The notes: a model not told the origin generated them from the letters alone. A DNA stretch of 41,980 nucleotides from Clostridiaceae bacterium (GCA_012519655.1 JAAYPS010000142.1:1-41980), one strand, 5' to 3'; shown: positions 1-9,006, counted from the stretch's first letter. Made by a program: numbers and translations.

Positions 1-83
1 AATAAATTGTTAAATTAAGTCTACACATGTAATACAAAAATAAATTGTACAATTGAGCCTAAGCATTTAATATCGCAAAATGC
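1..83. repeat. Right part of a dispersed palindromic element (left-edge copy, cut)
   Basis: Positions 71-83 read TATCGCAAAATGC, the reverse complement of the left terminal repeat seen at 16051 (GCATTTTGCGATG) except for one base. ATTGTACA at 44-51 matches the inner part of the copy near 16125. The other end would lie outside the window. It follows the minus-strand permease gene. Membership of the family is an inference from a short end plus the inner motif. Confidence 0.45.
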
Positions 84-93
84 CCTCTAAAAA

Positions 94-1002
94 CTATCCT
101 TTGATTGCGCCTATCATAACACCCTTAACAAAGTATTTCTGTATAAATGGATAAACACATATGATGGGCAGAGTAGCAAACATAATGGTTGCTGCTTGAA
201 TGACTTCTGGAGTACTTTTCACCTCAGCACTTTCCGATAGGCTGATGGCATCCATACTTGATGATAGTACCATATTGCTTAAGATATACTGTATCGGCTG
301 TAAAGCCCTTTTGGTTATATAATATTTGGCATCTGCATAAGCATTCCATCTTCCAACCGCATAAAAAAGTGAAAGAGTAGCAATAATCGGTTTGGAAAGG
401 GGCAGAATTATCTTAAAAAGAATCTGAAAATCCGTGGCACCATCAAGAAAAGCTGATTCTTCCAAGCTTTCTGGAATAGTTGACTGTAAAAAGCTTTTCA
501 TAATTAACATGTTGTATGGTGAGAACATTAAGGGGAGAATCAATACCCACATTGTGTTCAATAATCCCAGTTTTTTCATCAATAAATACTCCGGAATAAG
601 CCCTGCACTAAAATACAGTGTGAACAGGATGAAGAATGATAAAAAGTTCCTTCCCTTAAGCCTTTTTTTAGTTAGAGGATATGCACCACAGATTGTTACA
701 ATCATACCAAATACAGTGAATATGAGCGTCATATAGACGGTATATACCATGGAGCGGGTTAACGTTCCATCTCTAAAAATAGATCGGTATGCGCTGAAAT
801 CGATCTCCTTAGGAAGCAAATAGACCGACTTCGACATGACCGCAGTATTACTGCTAATGGACTTTGATGCAATATGCATAAATGGAAGGATACAAGTCAA
901 ACAAAGTATGGAAATAACCAGCATGATAATAATATCAGCCAACTTAACCCTATTCCCTCCAAAATATGTTTTATGTTTATTTACAGATTTCAATTCACTC
1001 AT
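94..1002 (-). CDS. Carbohydrate ABC transporter permease, LplC/MalG type
   Basis: Inner-membrane subunit of a sugar ABC importer; it forms the translocation channel with the LplB-type partner encoded just upstream (1053-1997). The 302 residues hold about six hydrophobic segments (first at about 22-45, next at 86-108 and 119-140). The cytoplasmic EAA loop at about 181-205 (EESAFLDGATDF followed by LPLSKP) is the docking site for the ATPase. The C-terminus ends in the GVMIGAIKG form usual for this family. The ATG is preceded by AAGGAGATAGACA. No ATPase gene is nearby, which is normal for this class, since such systems share an MsmX-like ATPase. The binding protein would be expected beyond the left edge. 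The substrate cannot be read from the sequence. Confidence 0.93.
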   Translation of the reverse strand: MSELKSVNKHKTYFGGNRVKLADIIIMLVISILCLTCILPFMHIASKSISSNTAVMSKSVYLLPKEIDFSAYRSIFRDGTLTRSMVYTVYMTLIFTVFGMIVTICGAYPLTKKRLKGRNFLSFFILFTLYFSAGLIPEYLLMKKLGLLNTMWVLILPLMFSPYNMLIMKSFLQSTIPESLEESAFLDGATDFQILFKIILPLSKPIIATLSLFYAVGRWNAYADAKYYITKRALQPIQYILSNMVLSSSMDAISLSESAEVKSTPEVIQAATIMFATLPIICVYPFIQKYFVKGVMIGAIKG

Positions 1003-1052
1003 TGTCTATCTCCTTAACATCGTTGAGCAAATACCTCATATGTTTTCATTAA

Positions 1053-1997
1053 TTAAATCAGCCCATCTTCACCAAGCATTTTCGCAAAACGGTCGGATGC
1101 AACGACCAACAGCAAACCGACTAATGCCTGGAACAAACCAACTGCTGTTGCTCGGCTGAAATTACCTGCACTCAATCCTTTTTCATAAATATAAATTGCC
1201 AGTTGATACTGGAATTCCTTGACCTGAACATTCCCGAAAGAATCAAGCCTTTCGAAATTACTGCCCATTATTCTTCCAAGATTCATAATCAATAAGGTAA
1301 TGGTGGTTCCCTTAATACCTGGGAGTGTAATATACCAGATATTCTGCCAGCGATTTGCACCATCCAGATACGCTGCCTCGTAAAGCTCTCCGTTGATGCC
1401 TGTTATGGCAGCTAGATAAATAATTGTTCCCCATCCCATGCTCTGCCAGACGCCTAACAGCAGGTAACTGGCCGCCCAATGCCACTTTTCGGTAAGGAAC
1501 GGTATACCAGTTTCAATAAGTCCAATATTGGTTAGCCATACATTTATTAAACCTGTTTGTGGCTTTAATAGAGTATATGCTACGCTGGCCACAATAACCC
1601 AGGACAGAAAGTGAGGTAGATATAAAATGGTCTGAACTGTTTTCTTAAATCGAGGGTATTTTAGTTCATTGAGCAGGAGTGCAAGGATGATTGGCATCGG
1701 AAAGCCAATCGCAAGATCAAGAAAGTTAAATACCAAAGAATTTCTCAATGCTCGTAGGAAGTCGGCATCGGTAAAAATCTTCCTGAAAGTGTCAAACCCG
1801 ACCCATTCGCTGCCGGCATAACCCCTTGCGGGCTTGTAATCCATAAATGCCATACGAAGTCCTGGATATGCTGCATACTTGAACACAATAACACATATCA
1901 CAGGAACCATTACGAGCAAATACAACCGCCAATCCCTTTTTATGTAGTACAATATTCCTTTTTTTCTAATGCGTTGATTTACTTTACCTTCCGTCAC
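1053..1997 (-). CDS. Carbohydrate ABC transporter permease, LplB type
   Basis: Partner permease of the gene at 94-1002, 50 bp upstream of it in the same orientation, so the two should be co-transcribed. The 314 residues begin with a basic tail and a membrane segment at about 24-45, then further segments. The EAA loop lies at about 205-230 (ELYEAAYLDGANRWQ, then ITLPGIK). WVGFDTFRKIF near residue 65 is typical of LplB/YtcP-group permeases for oligosaccharides from plant polysaccharides. The start is a GTG preceded by AAGGA at a 9-base spacing. The divergent AraC gene at 2312 is the natural candidate regulator. Confidence 0.93.
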   Translation of the reverse strand: MTEGKVNQRIRKKGILYYIKRDWRLYLLVMVPVICVIVFKYAAYPGLRMAFMDYKPARGYAGSEWVGFDTFRKIFTDADFLRALRNSLVFNFLDLAIGFPMPIILALLLNELKYPRFKKTVQTILYLPHFLSWVIVASVAYTLLKPQTGLINVWLTNIGLIETGIPFLTEKWHWAASYLLLGVWQSMGWGTIIYLAAITGINGELYEAAYLDGANRWQNIWYITLPGIKGTTITLLIMNLGRIMGSNFERLDSFGNVQVKEFQYQLAIYIYEKGLSAGNFSRATAVGLFQALVGLLLVVASDRFAKMLGEDGLI

Positions 1998-2311
1998 ACC
2001 TATGTATCCTTCCTTTGTACATCTTTAAGAGGAACCCCCCTTAATTTAAGTATAGACAGGTCAGTGGGCAAATTCTATTCATTTTGCATAAAAGGATGTG
2101 CATTTTTGACCATTTATTCTGTTACCTTAACAAAATTGTCCATGTCAAACGTTTACATTTTTCGAATTTTAGTTCTTTTCGCTCATAAATCCGTTGATTT
2201 GATGCTTACTTTGATGAATTTATGCTATATGTTCGAGAAAAGCTATGGTTGAAATTCGTTGATAGCGATGCTATACTAAATATGCAAATATGACCAGAAA
2301 GGACTTTCATT
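1998..2311. promoter_or_regulatory. Divergent control region between permease operon and araC
   Basis: This 314-bp gap must hold the promoters of both the permease operon and the AraC gene. Plus-strand boxes TTGACCAT (2106-2113) and TTGTCCAT (2136-2143) start 30 bp apart; the second is identical to the two boxes in front of the GH3 gene. AAACGTTT (2147-2154) lies at the centre of a weak cre-like or LacI-type site that overlaps a TTGACA read on the minus strand (2143-2148). No good -10 follows that TTGACA, so the permease promoter itself is not identified. Confidence 0.35.
2249..2277 (+). promoter_or_regulatory. Sigma-A-type promoter of the araC gene at 2312
   Basis: TTGAAA (2249-2254), a 17-base spacer and TATACT (2272-2277) lie 35 bp upstream of the ATG at 2312, giving a short leader with AAAGGA as the ribosome binding site. 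Confidence 0.65.
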
Positions 2312-3244
2312 ATGGCACGTCCAAAGAAAGACATTGTTGAATATCGGAACTACGACTTACCTGTAAATTTTCCTGTCCTTGTACTCGCGGGTGAAAGATG
2401 GCACATATCAGATGTCAGAAGTAATCGCCTACATTTTCATAATTGCCTTGAAATTGGAATATGCCATAGTGACGAGTCAATTATGGAATTCCATGGTAAA
2501 CCTGTCAGGATAAAGGCAGGAGATATAACATGCATACCAAGAAACCTTCCACACACTACATATAGTGCACCGGGCTTGTCTTCTTTGTGGAGTTATATCT
2601 TTTTAGATCCTGAGGAGCTGTTCAGGGATTATATGTACTACCAAGAGTTACCTTTATCTTTTATGCAGAATTTTCCGTTTCTTATTATTAATAAAGAAGA
2701 AAACCCAAAAATTTATTTCTTGCTAACCGCAGTTCTTGAAGAGGCCGAGCATAGAAAAACAAGTTTTCAGGCAAGTGTCCGAGGGTTACTTCTACCATTA
2801 TGCATTGAGTTTCTGCGACTAAAGAAAGACCCACAGCATGAGGTTTTGGCTGCCCCACCAGAAAATGCTCTGGTAATTGCGCCTGCTCTTGATTATATTC
2901 GCAACAACTATTCAAATCATTTTCCAATTGATACCCTAGCCGATTTATGTCATCTAAGTGGTACTCATTTCAGAAGAATGTTTAATAGTATTATGGGCAC
3001 AAGTCCCCTTGATTATCTTAATAATTTTCGTATTTATAAAGCTTGTATACTGCTACGTAGCACCGAAACAACAATCCTTTCTATATCAGAACAGGTAGGA
3101 TTTCGTTCGGTATCCAGCTTTAACCGCTATTTTTCAAAAATAATGGGGATGTCACCAAGGGACTGGAAAACCCAAATGCTTCAATCAGAATCAAAGGATG
3201 GATGGAAAAAACAATCCATTCTGGAGTTCAGTGGCTGGCTGTAG
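2312..3244 (+). CDS. AraC family transcriptional regulator with N-terminal cupin domain
   Basis: A 310-residue sugar-responsive regulator. The N-terminal part (about 30-120) is a cupin-like ligand pocket: HFHNCLEIGIC, then IKAGDITCIPRNLPH. The C-terminal part (about 188-290) carries two helix-turn-helix motifs, the second with VGFRSVSSFNRYFSKIMGMSP, the usual AraC signature. The start ATG has AAAGGA at a 9-base spacing. The protein opens with MARPKK, a short basic tail. It diverges from the ABC permease operon, so control of that operon is the likely job; the ligand is unknown. Confidence 0.92.
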   Translation: MARPKKDIVEYRNYDLPVNFPVLVLAGERWHISDVRSNRLHFHNCLEIGICHSDESIMEFHGKPVRIKAGDITCIPRNLPHTTYSAPGLSSLWSYIFLDPEELFRDYMYYQELPLSFMQNFPFLIINKEENPKIYFLLTAVLEEAEHRKTSFQASVRGLLLPLCIEFLRLKKDPQHEVLAAPPENALVIAPALDYIRNNYSNHFPIDTLADLCHLSGTHFRRMFNSIMGTSPLDYLNNFRIYKACILLRSTETTILSISEQVGFRSVSSFNRYFSKIMGMSPRDWKTQMLQSESKDGWKKQSILEFSGWL

Positions 3245-3284
3245 TGAAATAAATGTCGTATTGTGAAGTATAATGCGATGAAAG

Positions 3285-3307
3285 AAAGGCATTATGATGC
3301 CTTTTTT
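3285..3307 (+). terminator. Rho-independent terminator after araC
   Basis: AAAGGCAT (3285-3292), loop TATG and ATGCC followed by six T form a short intrinsic terminator about 40 bp after the araC stop codon. Confidence 0.75.
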
Positions 3308-3309
3308 GT

Positions 3310-3339
3310 TTGACAAAGCTCGAAGGTAAAAACTATAAT
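3310..3339 (+). promoter_or_regulatory. Consensus sigma-A promoter for the 135-aa gene
   Basis: TTGACA (3310-3315), an 18-base spacer and TATAAT (3334-3339) lie about 70 bp before the GTG start at 3412. This supports the small downstream gene as a real, separately transcribed unit. Confidence 0.75.
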
Positions 3340-3411
3340 AGTACATATAGTATATAAATAACAACTCCTACAATTATTTCTGATAACGTAAAGAAATGGG
3401 GTGCGTATTAA

Positions 3412-3819
3412 GTGACAAAACTGAAAGATACCATCCTGGATGAGCTTCAGTATACATCCCAGGATCTTCTTATTCGCAATAAGAGTATACTTGACTCAAC
3501 GACAAAAATGTTAGATTCTAGTGCAAGAATATCCAGAACTCTATCCAAGGCTGCAACTCAATGTGGTTGTATAAAAATATACGCTGAGAAGCAGCAAATT
3601 CCTAAACTAACAGAAAACCTCGAAGAAATGCAGTCTCATATGCAAACTCATATAGAGGGAGCGCTATGCGACAATTGCCGTGAGCTTCTTGAAAAAGATA
3701 TTGGACGCAATCTCTTCTACCTTTCCGCAATATGTAATACCCTTGATTTGAATTTATACGATATCATTATTAAGGAGTTAAAAAGGCTAAAACTTTTGGG
3801 TAAGTACAGTTTACGGTAA
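3412..3819 (+). CDS. Conserved-looking small helical protein, function unknown
   Basis: I do not recognise this 135-residue protein with certainty. It has no signal peptide or membrane segment and looks all-helical. The N-terminal 45 residues are rich in Ser/Thr/Leu. A central segment contains CGCIKIYAEKQQIP, and CDNC lies at about 90-93. The last 40 residues (EKDIGRNLFYLSAICNTLDL and on) faintly resemble the second half of a MazG-type fold (E..LGDLLF.I...), but the metal-binding acidic set is incomplete. The start is GTG with GGGG upstream. It has its own consensus promoter and converges with radA. A structural or nucleotide-binding role is only a guess. Confidence 0.7.
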   Translation: MTKLKDTILDELQYTSQDLLIRNKSILDSTTKMLDSSARISRTLSKAATQCGCIKIYAEKQQIPKLTENLEEMQSHMQTHIEGALCDNCRELLEKDIGRNLFYLSAICNTLDLNLYDIIIKELKRLKLLGKYSLR

Positions 3820-3884
3820 TGGAAAAAGTTATAATACACTCGTTTAAAGACCACAATGCGTATGGTAGAGTATTTGGTCAAATG

Positions 3885-5237
3885 TTAAAATAAATGCCCC
3901 AATGCTTCTTCCACAGTCGCAACATATGAAACCTCAATTCCATCAAAACCTGCCATAGAATTGCTTTTGTTTCCAAATGGCACCAGGCATTTCTCAAAAC
4001 CAAGACGTGCTGCTTCACTAATTCTCTTGTCCACTTGATTCACCGGTCTTATTTCTCCAGTAAGACCCACTTCACCCATAACAACAACCTTAGAGTCTAT
4101 GGGCTTATTTTTATAACTTCCAGCAACACTTGCAATAATCCCCAGATCGCACGCTGGCTCATCAATTCTTATTCCACCGACAACATTTACATAAGCATCT
4201 AGATTATATAACTGCATTCCAACCTTTTTCTCTAAAACTGCCATAAGCATAGTTAGTCTGTTGTAATCTATCCCTGTTGCCATACGCCGCGCTATACCAA
4301 AGCTGGTTGGCGATACGAGTGCCTGGATTTCAAGCAGCATGGGCCTTGTCCCTTCTAAGCTTGCAACTATTACCGATCCCGATTGATTTTTAGCACGACT
4401 ATCTAGTAACAATGCTGATGGATTACCCACTTCCAACAAACCTTGTTGTGTCATCTCAAACACACCTATTTCATTTGTAGAACCAAAACGGTTTTTAACG
4501 GCTCTTAGAATTCGATAATTTTGATGTCTCTCACCTTCAAAATACAAAACTGTATCAACCATGTGCTCAAGCACTCTCGGCCCTGCGATGGCTCCTTCTT
4601 TTGTAACATGCCCCACAATAAAAACAGTTATTCCTTGAACCTTTGCAATTCGCATCAGTTTCCCAGTAACTTCGCGAACCTGGCTTACACTTCCGGGGGC
4701 TGAAGTAAGTGCCTCACTATATACAGTTTGAATTGAATCGATAACTACAACTTTCGGTTCTATTTCATCAATTAGCGCATCTATATTTTCAAAATTCGTC
4801 TCAGAGATCATAAGTATACTCTCTTTATTAACTGAAAGTCTGTCAGCTCTAATTTTTATTTGCCTTATGGATTCCTCTCCTGAAACATAAAGCATTTTTA
4901 GTTTGTCTGATAACAAACCGCATATTTGTAGCAGCAGTGTGGATTTCCCTATTCCCGGATCCCCTCCTACAAGTATCATCGAACCTTCGACAATTCCCCC
5001 ACCTAAAACCCTGTCCAATTCTTTCATACTGGTTTTAAGCCTATCTTCGGAATCTTTTGTTACTTCACTTAGCGGTACTGCTTTTGGTAACACAGCTGTG
5101 GAAATATTCCTTTGCTGCTTCTCCTGGATTTCCTCCGTAAAAGTATTCCACTCCATGCAAGCAGGGCATTTACCTAACCATTTACTTGTCTCGTAACCAC
5201 ATTCAGAACAAACAAACTTTGTTTTCGACTTCGCCAA
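3885..5237 (-). CDS. radA: DNA repair protein RadA
   Basis: RadA (Sms) is a RecA-like ATPase that helps branch migration and processing of recombination intermediates. The 450 residues begin with a four-cysteine zinc finger (C10, C13, C24, C27), then Walker A GGDPGIGKST at about 91-100, a Walker B VVVIDS near 170, the RadA signature KNRFG near 250, and a C-terminal Lon-like domain. I place the start at a TTG (5237) giving MAKSKTKFVC, because AAAGGTGG sits 8 bases upstream and family members begin this way; an in-frame GTG four codons earlier lies inside that ribosome binding site. It is downstream of the GH15 gene on the same strand with a 63-bp gap. The frequent neighbours disA and clpC are absent. 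Confidence 0.97.
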   Translation of the reverse strand: MAKSKTKFVCSECGYETSKWLGKCPACMEWNTFTEEIQEKQQRNISTAVLPKAVPLSEVTKDSEDRLKTSMKELDRVLGGGIVEGSMILVGGDPGIGKSTLLLQICGLLSDKLKMLYVSGEESIRQIKIRADRLSVNKESILMISETNFENIDALIDEIEPKVVVIDSIQTVYSEALTSAPGSVSQVREVTGKLMRIAKVQGITVFIVGHVTKEGAIAGPRVLEHMVDTVLYFEGERHQNYRILRAVKNRFGSTNEIGVFEMTQQGLLEVGNPSALLLDSRAKNQSGSVIVASLEGTRPMLLEIQALVSPTSFGIARRMATGIDYNRLTMLMAVLEKKVGMQLYNLDAYVNVVGGIRIDEPACDLGIIASVAGSYKNKPIDSKVVVMGEVGLTGEIRPVNQVDKRISEAARLGFEKCLVPFGNKSNSMAGFDGIEVSYVATVEEALGHLF

Positions 5238-5300
5238 TACAAGAACCACCTTTATTTATAATACTTAAGAGCAAATACATATTAAAAGTTTCAAATATGC

Positions 5301-7244
5301 CTAAAATCCCCCATGCTTCATTAGACCTTTTAATACTAACACATACATCGCATGAGACCAAGTTAGTGGAATAACCCAGCATGGTTTTCCACTATTTTTA
5401 TCAACTTGTTCTGGAAGAAACCCCAGGCTAGTTGCACTTTTTACACTCCATCTAAAATACTCTCGTGCTTTAGTTATGTTACCTATTTCAATATAGTATA
5501 GCGCAAGCCAAAGAGTGGATACAATCCATGGATTTCCGCCTGCATAATTATCTGCTTCATAGCGGTATATTCCACCAACATTATTGCACAAGAGAGTTTC
5601 TTCTATTTTTCTAACGGTATTACGAACTATAGTGTGATCAGGCTTATAAATATTAAATGGTACCACTGTTCCTAAAAGACTAATGTCAGTTTTATCATCA
5701 ACCATAGAAACTTCTCGTGAATAGCCCTTTGGATTTACATTAATTACAACGGTGTTTGAAGATGGCTCACTGCCCCAGGGATTGAGCTTAACACGTACAC
5801 TTCTTAAAAAGATTTTGTTTTCGCTATCTGCGTTATCCGTAAGGTTTACTTCGAGTGACTTTTTCATACTCTCTGCAATATTACGCCACTGATAGACTTT
5901 TTGTGTTTCAATACCCAACTGCTCAGCGATATTTGCAGCCGCATAAAAACCAGCTACAACAGCAGCTGTAGAATAAGTGTGCTCCCCCATTCTCTCTTCC
6001 CAAAGGTCAAAGGATGGTAGCGGCAATCCAGTATCACTGTCAATAAACCTTTCAAGAAATTTAGCGGCTTTATAAACATAAGGCCACACTTTCTCCAAGA
6101 AATGCATGCTTTTGACATGTAAAAAGTGTTGCCACATACCAAATATTATGCTTCCAGTCTCGTCAATCTGTATCCCCCATGAAGGTGCAAGATTACCGTT
6201 CATATGATATCGCTGATGCCAAAAGCCTTCACTATCCTGTGTTTTTAAAGCCCAGTCATAAAACTTCTCAGATTCTTTGAAAAGTCCTGCTTCATCAAGA
6301 GCACTTGCAATAAACGCTGCATCCCGACCCCAGCAATAAGCATATCTGCCGCATTGCGTAAAACCTTCATCTATCTCGGGTGAAGCTAAAAGTCCACCTG
6401 TATTTTTATCCGACATAAGTTTAAACAGAAGCAGAGACCTTTTATAAACCTTGTTGATTTCTTCATCACCACTATCAATATTTAAAGTTATATTTAAAAA
6501 ATCCAACCAATACTGTTTTGTAAAACCTAAAAGCTCGTTATACCCAATATTTTTAACATCCTGTATTAAATCCTTTAATGAATTCATACTATGTGAGAAA
6601 ACCAAATGAACTGTTATACATTTCTCTTGTCCAGGCGCGATGGTGCCAAAATCCCACAATAAAGCTCCATCCGGGGACAATCCAATACTGTCAATTCCAT
6701 TTAGATATCCATCCCATAACGAACCAAAAGGGTTATTTCCAATCTGAAACTGTTTAACTTCCAAATCAGAGGCAATCGCCCAGTAGTTGCCATGTCTGTA
6801 ATGTATAAGTGTATCTGTACTAAAGTCAAACATAGTATTTCCCAAATCAAATGTATGGGAAATTGTATGAGATGCCAACCCCATTTTTATATGAGAGGAT
6901 TTTGCACCTATGTTTTTGACTGAATAATGGCGAACCAGTACATGTTTATCCGGAATACAAAAGTCTGTTTGAACAACCTCCAGCGACAGTTTGCTAATTT
7001 TCACAGTTGTTCTAAGTATATTAGTATCTTTTATGTAATTCTGTGTTGTTTCATGGTCACCTTCACTAAACCACATGGTGCTATTAGAAATATTTGCATC
7101 AAAAAAACCCGTCAGCATTTTTTCAATATGCTGAGGATGATCTATTTCAGGCCAATAAAGCCTAATAAGTTCCCCTGTTTCAGAGATACATCCTAGCATG
7201 CTGCCATTACCAACTACAGCATTATTTATATATGATTTGCCCAT
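5301..7244 (-). CDS. GH15 glucoamylase-like glycoside hydrolase
   Basis: A 647-residue family 15 glycosidase that should release glucose from alpha-glucans or related alpha-glucosides by inversion. An N-terminal beta-sandwich (about 1-250) precedes the (alpha/alpha)6 barrel (about 260-645). Barrel motifs are CWGRDAAF (304-311), QIDETG (359-364), DLWEE (413-417, general acid E416 by analogy with fungal glucoamylase) and LPEQVD (610-615, general base E612), then PLTWSHA. There is no signal peptide, so it is probably cytoplasmic and acts on imported oligosaccharides or stored glycogen. The ATG has GGAGG upstream. It diverges from a glycosyltransferase gene across 339 bp. Trehalase-like or isomaltose specificity cannot be excluded. 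Confidence 0.92.
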   Translation of the reverse strand: MGKSYINNAVVGNGSMLGCISETGELIRLYWPEIDHPQHIEKMLTGFFDANISNSTMWFSEGDHETTQNYIKDTNILRTTVKISKLSLEVVQTDFCIPDKHVLVRHYSVKNIGAKSSHIKMGLASHTISHTFDLGNTMFDFSTDTLIHYRHGNYWAIASDLEVKQFQIGNNPFGSLWDGYLNGIDSIGLSPDGALLWDFGTIAPGQEKCITVHLVFSHSMNSLKDLIQDVKNIGYNELLGFTKQYWLDFLNITLNIDSGDEEINKVYKRSLLLFKLMSDKNTGGLLASPEIDEGFTQCGRYAYCWGRDAAFIASALDEAGLFKESEKFYDWALKTQDSEGFWHQRYHMNGNLAPSWGIQIDETGSIIFGMWQHFLHVKSMHFLEKVWPYVYKAAKFLERFIDSDTGLPLPSFDLWEERMGEHTYSTAAVVAGFYAAANIAEQLGIETQKVYQWRNIAESMKKSLEVNLTDNADSENKIFLRSVRVKLNPWGSEPSSNTVVINVNPKGYSREVSMVDDKTDISLLGTVVPFNIYKPDHTIVRNTVRKIEETLLCNNVGGIYRYEADNYAGGNPWIVSTLWLALYYIEIGNITKAREYFRWSVKSATSLGFLPEQVDKNSGKPCWVIPLTWSHAMYVLVLKGLMKHGGF

Positions 7245-7583
7245 AATATCCTCCGATAAGAATGTTAACTGCTGTTAGAAAATTAACTCCGATAAAATTA
7301 TATCATTCCCAGTAGACAAGTTAAACTAAATATTTCCCATAAATTGTACTAAAGACTTCTTACGTTAAATCCTATCGTATTTACTTTTTATATTAGAATT
7401 ACTATTTGAATATTTAAAAGTTTGATACTAATAATATCTCTGATAAGGCAACGATTCATACATCTTTTCATAGACTCCTGGAAAAGTTTACTAATTTCAA
7501 ATATTGATTGATTTACCAATCATAATTTTAACCTTCATGTAGAAAATAAGTCTATAGACATTAAATGCTCGACGGAGGAACAT
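7245..7583. promoter_or_regulatory. Divergent intergenic region, GH15 / glycosyltransferase
   Basis: The 339-bp AT-rich gap holds a probable minus-strand promoter for GH15: TTTAAC (7320-7325, read on the minus strand), a 17-base spacer and TATAAT (7297-7302). On the plus strand only weak -10-like AT-rich stretches near 7425-7440 are visible. I see no riboswitch, repeat or small gene. Confidence 0.4.
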
Positions 7584-8843
7584 ATGAAAATTTATGCCCA
7601 TTTATTTCTATTTTCATTTTCATATATAATTCAATTGTTACTATTTATTTTAAGTGTATACTATTCAGTTATTATGATTTCGGGGTGGCTACCTCTTCCT
7701 AATAGAAAAAGAAAAAGTGACGATGTTGTATACTATAATAAATTCGCTATAGTTGTTCCTGCCCATAACGAAGAAAAGGTTATTAGAAGCATGGTTGGAA
7801 GTCTTCAAAAGCAACAATATGATAAAGAGCTGTTTCAAATTTTTGTAGTATGCGACAATTGTACAGATAATACCGAGTATGAAGCTAGTAAAACACAAGC
7901 AAGAATACTTGTACGTAATAATGACGAAGAAAAAGGCAAAGGATATGCACTGGAATGGGCTTTTGCAAGAATTTTCTCTTTAGAGGAAAATTACGATGCC
8001 ATATGCGTGTTTGATGCCGATAATGTAGTGTCAGGAACGTATCTTATCGAAATGAACAAAATGCTCAATGATGGACATGAAGTAATTCAAGGGTATATTG
8101 ACAGTAAAAATCCTTTTGATTCGTGGATCTCTATCTCGTATTCTATAGCCTTTTGGTTATCCAACAGAATATTTCAACAGCCCCGATATAATCTTGGTTT
8201 ATCAGGCAGTTTATGTGGAACAGGATTTTGCATACGTACCTTAGTTTTAAAAGAAATGGGCTGGGGTGCTACTTGCCTTACAGAGGATTTAGAGTTTACA
8301 ATGAAACTTTTGCTCAATGACAAGAAAGTAGCATATTGTAAAAATGCCATTGTCTATGACGAAAAGCCTTTGACCTTTGCACAATCATGGAGACAGAGAA
8401 AACGCTGGATGCAAGGGCATACAGACTGCGCAAAAAGATATTTACCAAAGCTGTTCAAAAAGTCATTTAAAGAAGCAAATTTGGCTGCTTTTGATGGAGG
8501 TATTTATTTGTTTCAGCCAATTCATTTTATATGTTTTGGATTGGCAGCTATTTTTTCATGGTCAGAAGTGGTTCTTCCATCAGTTCCGTTTTACATAATG
8601 GGGTACTCTTTTCCTACCGAAGTCTGGTCATTCATTGTCTTAATTCAGATTACATTTGGTCCATTAGTCGTGTTATTTGATAGAAAGTGGGATCTTAGAG
8701 TTCTGTTGGGTTTTGTCATCTATCCTTTCTATTGTTTTACATGGCTTCCAGTAACCATTGCAGGAATAAAGGATGCCGAAAAAAAAGAGTGGAACCATAC
8801 CACCCATAGTAGGGATATTTCCATTGATGAAATCGAAAGCTGA
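7584..8843 (+). CDS. Membrane glycosyltransferase family 2 (processive type)
   Basis: A 419-residue GT2 enzyme of the hyaluronan/cellulose/poly-GlcNAc synthase group, which joins sugars from UDP-sugars into a polysaccharide at the cytoplasmic membrane. It has an N-terminal membrane segment (about 8-33), then VPAHNEE (58-64), the DAD of VFDADN (144-146, nucleotide-sugar and metal binding), TED (233-235, catalytic base) and QRKRW (271-275, acceptor binding). Two or three C-terminal membrane segments follow (about 300-400). The ATG has GGAGG upstream. The product polymer cannot be read. There is no c-di-GMP PilZ domain and no clear operon partner. Confidence 0.92.
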   Translation: MKIYAHLFLFSFSYIIQLLLFILSVYYSVIMISGWLPLPNRKRKSDDVVYYNKFAIVVPAHNEEKVIRSMVGSLQKQQYDKELFQIFVVCDNCTDNTEYEASKTQARILVRNNDEEKGKGYALEWAFARIFSLEENYDAICVFDADNVVSGTYLIEMNKMLNDGHEVIQGYIDSKNPFDSWISISYSIAFWLSNRIFQQPRYNLGLSGSLCGTGFCIRTLVLKEMGWGATCLTEDLEFTMKLLLNDKKVAYCKNAIVYDEKPLTFAQSWRQRKRWMQGHTDCAKRYLPKLFKKSFKEANLAAFDGGIYLFQPIHFICFGLAAIFSWSEVVLPSVPFYIMGYSFPTEVWSFIVLIQITFGPLVVLFDRKWDLRVLLGFVIYPFYCFTWLPVTIAGIKDAEKKEWNHTTHSRDISIDEIES

Positions 8844-8886
8844 TTGTTGAGCCATTAAAGCTATATTGTTGGCGTTTAGCAAGATG

Positions 8887-8980
8887 GTTCGTAGCTCAAA
8901 ACGGGCTAATTTTAACATGCGAAGCATGACACTTCCATTGTTACAGTCAAAGTTCATAGCTCAAAACGGGCTAAATTTAA
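8887..8980. repeat. Pair of 29-bp hairpin repeats, 65-bp period, with a palindrome between
   Basis: Two copies (8887-8915 and 8952-8980) agree at 27 of 29 positions. Each contains TAGCTC-AAAAC-GGGCTA, which folds as a 6-bp stem (one G-U pair) with a 5-base loop. The spacer holds CATGC-GAA-GCATG (8916-8928), a third perfect small hairpin. The block lies between the glycosyltransferase and the chemotaxis gene. No known riboswitch pattern fits. Confidence 0.85.
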
Positions 8981-9006
8981 ATCTTAGGCTGGATTATTAG
9001 CGATAA
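8978..9006 (+). promoter_or_regulatory. Possible sigma-28 (SigD) type promoter for the chemotaxis gene
   Basis: TAAA (8978-8981) and AGCGATAA (8999-9006) resemble the flagellar/chemotaxis sigma factor consensus TAAA-N15-GCCGATAA. The spacer is 17, longer than usual, so this is tentative. It lies 89 bp before the ATG at 9096. Confidence 0.3.

Noticed and set aside
5301-7244. GH15 enzyme lacking its catalytic base
   Set aside because: The WSHAM stretch first looked like a lost glutamate, but the base is E612 in LPEQVD just upstream, so the active site is complete.
8673-8957. 94-codon minus-strand reading frame
   Set aside because: It overlaps the glycosyltransferase gene and the hairpin repeats, and has no ribosome binding site.
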